A DNA stretch of 47,023 nt from Candidatus Kapaibacterium sp. (GTDB lineage Bacteria; Bacteroidota; Ignavibacteria; Kapaibacteriales; UBA4661). The stretch covers positions 1 through 47,023 of the forward strand of contig JANYIG010000108.1 in NCBI GenBank assembly GCA_025358765.1. The letters run 5' to 3'. The notes under the pieces were generated by a model that did no database searches, was not told the origin of the DNA, and saw only the letters and a list, made by a program, of their open reading frames with translations. The translations under genes and the position numbers were made by a program. The stretch's first letter is position 1; each line of letters starts with the position of its first letter. Shown piece by piece: positions 40,857 to 47,023 of the stretch.

Positions 40857-42149
40857 ATGAAACTTTTTGCTCTCGTTACCGCATTGTTCCTCGCGTTTGG
40901 TTCACTCACAGCTCAACAGAGCATCCCAACACCTGCACCGCCGCAGGCAAAACCCGTCTATCTCGTGGGCGGAACCGTCCACGTGGGCAACGGCACGGTG
41001 ATTGAAAACGCAGTTGTGGGTTTCGATAAAGGAAAAATTACGCTTGTTGGGCAATCTGGCACGGCGTTCGACCGTACTAATGCTGACGTGTTCGATGCTC
41101 AAGGCAAACATATTTATCCCGGATTGTTCGCTGCAAACACAACGCTTGGTCTTGTGGAAGTAGAAGCAGTGCGCTCTACAAACGATTTTAATGAAGTTGG
41201 TGGCATCAATCCTCACGTGCGGTCATTGATTGCCTACAATGCCGAGTCACAAATCACACCGACAGTGCGATTTAACGGTGTTTTGCTTGCACTCGTTGCG
41301 CCGCAAGGTGGCTTGGTATCTGGACGTTCCTCAATTGTCGAGCTTGACGGCTGGAATTGGGAAGATGCCACGCTCCGCGCCGATGTGGGTGTTCATGTCA
41401 ATTTCCCTACGTTGCGCCGTAACGTGACGGGTACCGACCAAGACCTAAAAACCGGTGATGAAGCTATTGCCAAGCAACTTACGGCGTTGTATCAGTTTTT
41501 CCGCGAAGCACAGGCGTATAGCAAATCTCCTGCACCGAAAGATAAAAATCTTCGTTTCGAGGCGATGCGCGGTTTGTTCGACGGCTCGAAAAAACTCTTT
41601 ATCCGTGCGGACGAGGCAAAATCTATCATTGCAGCCGTAAATTTTGCTAAAGATTTTGGTGTCACTCCTGTGCTTGTGGGTGGCGGCGATGCGTGGATGG
41701 TGACGGACATCCTTAAAGCCAATAACGTTCCGGTGATGGTCGAGCAAACACATAGCCTGCCGTCCCGCGATTACGAAGATGTTGACCTACCCTACAAAAC
41801 GCCTGCATTACTCGTCAAAGCTGGTATTCTGACGAGTCTCTGTACACGGGGAAGTTGGCAGCAACGCAATCTCCCGTTTGAAGCAGGTACGGCATCGGCG
41901 TACGGGCTTTCCAAAGAAGAGGCGCTTTCACTCATTACGCTGAATACCGCGAAAATACTTGGTGTTAGCGATCGTGTGGGTTCGCTTGAAGTCGGCAAAG
42001 ATGCGACGCTCTTTGTGTCCGAAGGCGATGCGCTTGATATGCGATTCAACAACCTTGAACATGCCTTTATTCGCGGCAAAAAATTGCAACTCGTGAACAA
42101 ACAAAAATTCCTCTACGAGCAATATAAAGCCAAGTACGGACAGAAATAA
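40857..42149 (+). CDS. Exported amidohydrolase-like protein lacking metal ligands
   Basis: A 430-residue protein with a signal peptide (cleavage near 19-20, LTAQQ). It has the amidohydrolase scaffold: an N-terminal beta-sandwich (YLVGGTVHVGNGTVIENAVVGFDKGKITLVG), the YPGL strand, and the C-terminal sandwich (RVGSLEVGKDATLFVSEGDALDM). But where active enzymes have HxH it reads FAANTTLG (N94, T96), and the final-aspartate strand reads LCTRGSW instead of xGTD/GGD. The central His strands are also not recognisable. So it is likely non-catalytic or uses an altered chemistry. The very next gene encodes an intact relative, which suggests a pair, although a terminator lies between them. Confidence 0.8.
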   Translation: MKLFALVTALFLAFGSLTAQQSIPTPAPPQAKPVYLVGGTVHVGNGTVIENAVVGFDKGKITLVGQSGTAFDRTNADVFDAQGKHIYPGLFAANTTLGLVEVEAVRSTNDFNEVGGINPHVRSLIAYNAESQITPTVRFNGVLLALVAPQGGLVSGRSSIVELDGWNWEDATLRADVGVHVNFPTLRRNVTGTDQDLKTGDEAIAKQLTALYQFFREAQAYSKSPAPKDKNLRFEAMRGLFDGSKKLFIRADEAKSIIAAVNFAKDFGVTPVLVGGGDAWMVTDILKANNVPVMVEQTHSLPSRDYEDVDLPYKTPALLVKAGILTSLCTRGSWQQRNLPFEAGTASAYGLSKEEALSLITLNTAKILGVSDRVGSLEVGKDATLFVSEGDALDMRFNNLEHAFIRGKKLQLVNKQKFLYEQYKAKYGQK

Positions 42150-42167
42150 TTGTGCATATATTCAGAG

Positions 42168-42206
42168 AACGCGCTTTGCTACTGATGTGTAGCGAGCGCG
42201 TTTTTT
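42168..42206 (+). terminator. Intrinsic terminator between the two amidohydrolase genes
   Basis: AACGCGCT and AGCGCGTT pair perfectly, with an inner GCTA/TAGC extension, followed by TTTT. It ends one base before a GTG at 42207, which argues for the later ATG as the next gene's start. Confidence 0.85.
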
Positions 42207-42233
42207 GTGACTTTTCAAAAAAACGCAATTTTC

Positions 42234-43508
42234 ATGAGACAAATTGTTGCCGTATTTTTGGTGTTTGTTTTGTGGCATCCACTTCAGGCACAACCTTTTA
42301 AACGAGCTATTACAACAATTCTGAAGCCAGCGCGTGTCTTCGACGGCTTTGCGGTGCATGAGAATTGGCTTGTGGCGGTGCGTGATTCGCTTGTCGTCTT
42401 TGCGGGTGCAGCAAATCAAGCACCAACCTTTACTGACAGCCTCGTGACGCTGGAATTACAAGGAATGACGCTCTGTCCCGGGTTTATTGAAGGGCATTCT
42501 CATATTCTGCTTCACGCTTACAACGAAACGTCGTGGGACGACCAAGTGTTACGCGAACCCCGTGCGGAGCGCATTGCACGGGCAACGGTGCATTTGCAAA
42601 AGACGCTTGCGGCTGGTTTCACGACTATACGGGATTTAGGAACCGAAGGTTCGTTGTACGACGACGTTGGTTTGAAGCAAAGCATCGAAAAGGGTATCAT
42701 TACTGGTCCACGCATGATTGTGGCAGGACGGGCGCTCGTAGCAACGGGCAGCTACGGTCCGAAAAGTGCTGTGTCGGAGTTGGATGTTCCCAAAGGTGCA
42801 GAGGAAGCGGATGGCGTGGATGTGCTTATCCGTGCCGTGCGCGACCAAATTGGCAAGGGCGCTGACCTCGTGAAAGTGTATGCTGATTATCGCTGGGGTT
42901 TGGGTGGTGAGGCGCGGGCAACCTACTCGCTCGACGAACTTAAACGTATCGTCGAGACTGCCCGTTCGAGCGGACGAGCGACGGTAGCACACGCTTCAAC
43001 GGTAGAAGGAATGCGCCGTGCGATTTTGGCGGGCGTGGAAACAATCGAACACGGTGATGCCGGAACGCCGGAACTTTTCAAACTCATGGTGGAACGCGGC
43101 ACGGCACTGTGCCCGACGATTGCCGCTGGCGATGCTATTTCGCAATACCGAGGCTGGCAAAAACGATTGCAACCAGAACCCAAGCGTCTTCAAGAAAAGC
43201 GCGTGAGCGTCAAAGCTGCATTGGATGCGGGTGTGACAATATGCTTCGGTGGCGACGTTGGTGTATTTCCGCACGGCGAGAACGCCCGCGAAATGGAGCT
43301 GATGGTGGAATACGGTATGAAGCCGCTCGACGTGCTGCGTTCTGCAACAAGCATAAATGCACGGGTATTTCACATTGAAAACAAGGTTGGCAGCATCAAG
43401 GCAGGGCTATTGGCGGATATTGTGGTAATCAAAGGTGACCCAACGCAAAACATCGGTGCTGTGCGGGCGGTACAACTTGTTATGAAAAATGGTATTATCG
43501 TTCGATGA
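42234..43508 (+). CDS. Exported metal-dependent amidohydrolase (imidazolonepropionase/Xaa-Pro dipeptidase-like)
   Basis: A 424-residue protein with a signal peptide ending at about residue 20 (HPLQAQ). All metal ligands of the amidohydrolase fold are visible: H88 and H90 in PGFIEGHSHI, the bridging K214 in DLVKVYADY, H253 in TVAHAS, H273 in IEHGD and D341 in CFGGDVG. Such exported members hydrolyse dipeptides or cyclic amides; the substrate here is unknown. The ATG at 42234 is preferred to the GTG at 42207 because the latter directly abuts the terminator and the signal peptide starts properly at MRQIVAVF. The upstream gene is a degenerate relative. Confidence 0.88.
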   Translation: MRQIVAVFLVFVLWHPLQAQPFKRAITTILKPARVFDGFAVHENWLVAVRDSLVVFAGAANQAPTFTDSLVTLELQGMTLCPGFIEGHSHILLHAYNETSWDDQVLREPRAERIARATVHLQKTLAAGFTTIRDLGTEGSLYDDVGLKQSIEKGIITGPRMIVAGRALVATGSYGPKSAVSELDVPKGAEEADGVDVLIRAVRDQIGKGADLVKVYADYRWGLGGEARATYSLDELKRIVETARSSGRATVAHASTVEGMRRAILAGVETIEHGDAGTPELFKLMVERGTALCPTIAAGDAISQYRGWQKRLQPEPKRLQEKRVSVKAALDAGVTICFGGDVGVFPHGENAREMELMVEYGMKPLDVLRSATSINARVFHIENKVGSIKAGLLADIVVIKGDPTQNIGAVRAVQLVMKNGIIVR

Positions 43509-43565
43509 ATCGCATTTGTATTTGTCAATATCGTCACAATAAAAAGCCATTATTGACGTACCTTG

Positions 43566-43587
43566 ACGTATAATTTACGTATAATTT
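43566..43587. promoter_or_regulatory. Tandem 11-bp repeat before the MarR-like gene
   Basis: ACGTATAATTT occurs twice in direct succession, ending 46 bases before the ATG at 43633. The 11-base period is one helical turn, so two proteins could bind the same face. Each copy also holds TATAAT, and TTGACG lies next to it, so the promoter may overlap. A single ACGTATAAT also occurs near 19331 before the SDR gene. Confidence 0.4.
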
Positions 43588-43632
43588 GCCGTATTCCTCT
43601 CCCTTGTTTTGTGTGCTAAACCATTAGAAGTC

Positions 43633-44427
43633 ATGCCGCACCACGACGACATTCAGGATATTCACATCGTGCTGAACCAGACGGTCGAGCTTGTCACGTA
43701 CTGGCAAGAGTACATTGCTCTGACCAATGCTGCTCCACACAGCATCCAAGATTTTTCCATCTGGCTGAATAAACGTGTGACAACACCACTTCCAGCACAC
43801 ATCCCAGCAATACCCGCCAAACAGCCCGCAAAATCATTATCTTCGCTTCTTGATCGTGCCGTAAGCAGTGATGATGCAATACATTGGAATCAGTATATCC
43901 CCATTAACTCCCGTATTTCTTCGCTTGTGGGCGGGATGTATCGGTACATGGTGTTTTACGGGCGGAAAGTATTTCAGGGAACAGAACTCACCTCTATCAC
44001 AGATTTTGGTGTTTTGGCTGCGATTTACGTACTCAAAAACCCGCGCAAATCCGAAGTCATCACCTTCACGCTGTTAGAACGCACAACGGGCATCGAGATT
44101 ATGAAACGATTGGCGAAACATGGCTTGCTTGACGACGCGGACGATGTGGACGATCGCCGTTCCAAACGCGTAATGCTCACGGACAAAGGTACAACGCTCT
44201 TCAAAGCAATGGAGTTAAAACTCGTCGAAGTTGGTGATGTTTTTGTTGCAAATCTTTCCGACGAGAAAAAACAAGAATTAGTCGAAACCTTGAACTATTT
44301 AAACAGCTTTCACCGCACAATTCACTCCACTCAATCCAACCTCAGCATTCCCGAAATCCTTGAGCGAAATATTCTACGTACCGCCGAACGCTCTAAAAAA
44401 AACTCCAAAACTCGTTCTACGGATTAA
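43633..44427 (+). CDS. MarR-like winged-helix regulator with N-terminal extension
   Basis: A 264-residue protein. The C-terminal half has a MarR-type winged helix: TSITDFGVLAAIYVLKNP, a recognition helix TGIEIMKRLAKHGLLDD, the wing DVDDRRSKRVMLTDKG, and a dimerisation helix (LNYLNSFHRTIHSTQ). The N-terminal 110 residues, with an acidic DIQDIHIVLNQTVELVTYWQEY helix, are extra: typical MarR proteins are about 150 residues. The ligand and targets are unknown. The 11-bp tandem repeat upstream suggests self-control, and it precedes a TonB-type receptor gene by 115 bases, which may be a target. The ATG at 43633 is chosen over a TTG at 43609. Confidence 0.8.
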   Translation: MPHHDDIQDIHIVLNQTVELVTYWQEYIALTNAAPHSIQDFSIWLNKRVTTPLPAHIPAIPAKQPAKSLSSLLDRAVSSDDAIHWNQYIPINSRISSLVGGMYRYMVFYGRKVFQGTELTSITDFGVLAAIYVLKNPRKSEVITFTLLERTTGIEIMKRLAKHGLLDDADDVDDRRSKRVMLTDKGTTLFKAMELKLVEVGDVFVANLSDEKKQELVETLNYLNSFHRTIHSTQSNLSIPEILERNILRTAERSKKNSKTRSTD

Positions 44428-44542
44428 ATACACTTTTTCTTGCAGTCATCAAAATACGAGCAATAAAAACAAATTTGACACGTTTTAGAATAAAATAATA
44501 CAAAAGCGTCATATTTGTCTTTATCATTTTTCTATTTTTAAG

Positions 44543-46963
44543 ATGATTACACGTACTCTTCTGCGATTATTGCTCTGTTGCACGGTGTGGACGTGGTTGA
44601 TGAGCAGTTCAACGACAGTGTTTTCTCAACAACCTGCACCTTCGGACGCGCAAGGGCAAGCGCAGGCAAAAGGTTCTATCGAAGGTATTGTTCGGAGTGC
44701 TGGAACACAAGAACCCGTCTCCGGCGCAAAGGTGGAGGTCGTGGGCAAAAAATTCGGTGCAATCAGCAACGTTGCTGGTAAATTTTCTATCAAAAATATT
44801 CCGGCGGGCGTGTATTCGCTCAAAATTTCCGCACTCAGTTTTGAGCCGTACATTCAATCCGATGTGTTCGTAGGCACGGGCAAAGCATACACGGTTACGA
44901 TTGAGCTTCGCCAAAACGTCGTGCAACTCCAAGCCGCTGAGGTGGAAGCCTCCTATTTCCGCAAAAATTCCGAAACCATTACCAGCACCCAAATGCTGAA
45001 CTCTGAGGATGTGCGCCGCGCACCGGGTGTGCAAGAAGATGTGGTGCGGGCTGTGGCACTGCTTCCGGGTGTGGGAGTAACATCTGCCGGACGCAATGAC
45101 CTTGCTGTGCGGGGTGGAGCGCCGTTTGAAAATTTGTTTTTGGTGGATAATATTGAAGTGCCGAATATCAACCATTTTGGCTCCCAAGGTTCGACGGGCG
45201 GACCGCTTTCCATCATCAATATAGATTTTGTGCGAGATGTGAGCTTTTCGACAGGTGGGTTCGGTGCAAAATACGGCGATCGCGTGTCGTCCGTTACGAA
45301 CCTCACGCTCCGCGAAGGTAGCGAAGAACGTTTTTCGGGCAAAGCAAATTTGTCTGCTACAGGTTTTGGCCTATTTGCTGAGGGTCCGATTAGCGATAAA
45401 GGTTCGTATTTGATTGGCGTACGGCGCAGTTATTTGGATTTGATTTTCAAATTGGCTGGATTTGGCTTCATTCCTCAGTATTGGGATTTGACGGCGAAGG
45501 TAAATTACCGCCTTGATAACAAAAACACCCTTTCGTTCATCACAATTGGTGCGCTTGGCACGGTTTCGTTCACCAACGATACCGAAGACAAACGAGCGAA
45601 TAATAGCCGCATCACCGCACCGGCGCAAAATCAGTATTTTTCGGGCATTACGTGGAAAACGCTGTTTGGTAATGGCTTTATGAACGTAACGCTTGGGCGC
45701 ACCTACACGAATTATACGACTTCGCAATCACAGTTTTCGCGCGTTCCAACGACGATAGGCAGCAACGACAGCATTGATGTGAGCAAACCGCTCGTTCGGG
45801 CAAACACGATGGAGGGCGAAACAAGCCTTCGCGCCGATGTGGTTCTCCAAGCCACAAACGCGCTGGAACTCAGTTTTGGTAATATCGCCAAATTTGCCTC
45901 CAAGCTTGATTATGACTTATTTGTCATTGGTTCCGGTCGTCTTGACCAAAACGGCAAACAGCGTGAAATCACGGTGGACACAAATTTTACGGCATTCCGC
46001 AACGCCACGTATTGCCAAGCCTCGTACGCTTTGACGGATGAGTTCAAGGTGACGGCGGGTGTTCGGGCGGATTATTACGGTTTTCTGACGAAAACAAATT
46101 TCGTCGTATCGCCACGTTTGTCTTTGAGCTACGCACTCACTCCCGTACAAACGGTGAACGTGAGTATTGGTCGGTATTTCCAATCACCGCAGTACATCTG
46201 GCTTGTGGGCGACCCAAGTAACCGTGCGAATCTACAGCCAATTCGCGTTGACCAAGCTGTTTTGGGCTACGAGTATATTCTTGCTTCGGACTTAAAACTA
46301 CAAATCGAAGGTTATTACAAGGTTTATGGCAACTATCCGGCGCGGGTGTATCGCCCGCAAGCCGTTCTTGCGCCTGCTGCGTACGAAGATGTGACGAACG
46401 ACATACCGTTTGGTTTGGAGCCGCTGCAAAGCGTGGGAACAGGTGTTTCCTATGGTGTAGAGTTGTTTCTGCAAAAAAAACTCAGCGAGATTCCGCTCTA
46501 CGGCTTGATGAGCCTGAGTTGGAACCGTTCGCTGTTCACGGGGTTGGACGGTGCGGAGCGCGTCGGCGCGTTTAATCAACCGCTTATTCTGAGCCTTGCG
46601 GCGGGCTATCGGTTTAGTAATGAATGGGAACTCAGTAGCAAACTTCGCGTGGCCTCGGGTCTGCCGACCACGCCGTACATTACAACCCAAGACCGTGCAA
46701 CGGCAACGGGTTTCCCAATAGGAACGCCGGACTTTGCACGTTACAATGAGGGCGACCGCCTAAAGACGTTTTATGCGATAGATGTACGCTTGGATAAACG
46801 CTGGTATCTGACGGGCTTGCAGCTTGTGACGTACATTGATGTGCAAAACGTGACCGCCCGCGCAAACGAAGCAAGCATACAGTGGAAGCCTCAAAAAGCC
46901 ACAACGGTCGTCAATACGGCTCTAGGTCTGCTCCCAAGCATTGGCGTAACGATTGAATTCTAA
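44543..46963 (+). CDS. TonB-dependent receptor with carboxypeptidase-regulatory-like domain
   Basis: An 806-residue outer-membrane receptor. A signal peptide ends near residue 28 (VFSQ); residues about 44-125 form a carboxypeptidase-regulatory-like domain (GSIEGIVRSAGTQEPVSGAKVEVV, GVYSLKISALSFEP); the plug starts around 150 with VRRAPGVQEDVVRAVALLPGVGV, RNDLAVRGGAPFENLFLVDNIEVPNINHFG and GGFGAKYGDRVSSVTNLTLREG; the barrel ends in the aromatic residue of VTIEF. This subgroup is not the SusC type and has no SusD partner here. The substrate is unknown. A TTGACA at 44475-44480 could be a -35 box. Confidence 0.9.
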   Translation: MITRTLLRLLLCCTVWTWLMSSSTTVFSQQPAPSDAQGQAQAKGSIEGIVRSAGTQEPVSGAKVEVVGKKFGAISNVAGKFSIKNIPAGVYSLKISALSFEPYIQSDVFVGTGKAYTVTIELRQNVVQLQAAEVEASYFRKNSETITSTQMLNSEDVRRAPGVQEDVVRAVALLPGVGVTSAGRNDLAVRGGAPFENLFLVDNIEVPNINHFGSQGSTGGPLSIINIDFVRDVSFSTGGFGAKYGDRVSSVTNLTLREGSEERFSGKANLSATGFGLFAEGPISDKGSYLIGVRRSYLDLIFKLAGFGFIPQYWDLTAKVNYRLDNKNTLSFITIGALGTVSFTNDTEDKRANNSRITAPAQNQYFSGITWKTLFGNGFMNVTLGRTYTNYTTSQSQFSRVPTTIGSNDSIDVSKPLVRANTMEGETSLRADVVLQATNALELSFGNIAKFASKLDYDLFVIGSGRLDQNGKQREITVDTNFTAFRNATYCQASYALTDEFKVTAGVRADYYGFLTKTNFVVSPRLSLSYALTPVQTVNVSIGRYFQSPQYIWLVGDPSNRANLQPIRVDQAVLGYEYILASDLKLQIEGYYKVYGNYPARVYRPQAVLAPAAYEDVTNDIPFGLEPLQSVGTGVSYGVELFLQKKLSEIPLYGLMSLSWNRSLFTGLDGAERVGAFNQPLILSLAAGYRFSNEWELSSKLRVASGLPTTPYITTQDRATATGFPIGTPDFARYNEGDRLKTFYAIDVRLDKRWYLTGLQLVTYIDVQNVTARANEASIQWKPQKATTVVNTALGLLPSIGVTIEF

Positions 46964-47023
46964 CGATGTTTGTTAAGAACTTGGGTGGCGCTCTACAAAA
47001 AATCGGCTCAAGCCGCTTCCGAG

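Noticed and set aside
44475-44480. TTGACA before the last receptor as a full promoter
   Set aside because: No good -10 element at 16-18 bases; mentioned only as a possible -35 box.

Overview
The window looks like chromosomal DNA from a member of the Bacteroidota/Chlorobiota/Ignavibacteriota (FCB) group, possibly a Kapabacteria- or Ignavibacteria-like lineage. This is inference: it rests on a SusC/SusD pair, three outer-membrane receptors with carboxypeptidase-regulatory-like N-domains, a protein ending in a type IX secretion (T9SS) sorting domain, and many genes without a clear Shine-Dalgarno site. There is no rRNA, no CRISPR array, no transposase and no phage structural gene. One tRNA-Pro is present.

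Layout. (1) 69-1485: a PD-(D/E)XK nuclease-like protein and a DUF433/DUF5615 toxin-antitoxin-like pair. (2) 1650-12534, all minus: a compact starch/maltodextrin utilisation locus, read in transcription order as a GH31 alpha-glucosidase, a FucP/GluP-type sugar permease, SusC, SusD and a secreted tandem-repeat protein whose modules resemble the Ig-like starch-binding modules of Bacteroidota amylases; it carries a T9SS tail rather than the lipoprotein signal of SusE/SusF. (3) 12750-19281, minus: a ComEA-like DNA-binding protein, a chemoreceptor with no periplasmic sensor, a DUF1446/AtuA protein and a beta-barrel receptor. (4) 19450-20226, plus: a tropinone-reductase-like SDR. (5) 20426-24313, minus: a two-gene restriction-modification unit (a methylase with a fused nuclease-like N-domain, plus a two-TRD specificity subunit, no HsdR helicase) followed by an orphan Phd/YefM-type antitoxin. 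(6) 24466-29714, minus: tRNA-Pro, a PepSY protein, a NuiA-like nuclease inhibitor, a broken FKBP lipoprotein, pyrG, recX and a UDP-glucuronate decarboxylase-like enzyme. (7) 29939-46963, plus: two response-regulator proteins, a thioesterase, RecQ, a membrane-anchored LamG-like protein, OsmC, UppP, two secreted cyclophilins (one a tandem duplication), ArgD, a degenerate and an intact amidohydrolase, a MarR-like regulator and a TonB-type receptor.

The genes work together most clearly in the sugar locus: capture at the surface (SusC, SusD, the repeat protein), periplasmic release of glucose (GH31) and import (permease). A second theme is extracytoplasmic protein folding, with three peptidyl-prolyl isomerases that have or had export signals. 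Intergenic regions carry dispersed repeats: a 39-nt repeat at 12680 and 20270, a REP-like hairpin at 9880 with a related copy inside an 84-nt element with 17-bp inverted ends at 20318, and TTGGTCATTGG-type simple repeats at 28665.

The best candidates for something new are the nuclease-methylase/specificity pair with its downstream antitoxin, the T9SS-exported duplicated starch-binding-like protein, the one-base-broken FKBP lipoprotein, and the potentially structured leader in front of the CheY-like gene at 29939. All starts and functions were read by eye; no database search was run.
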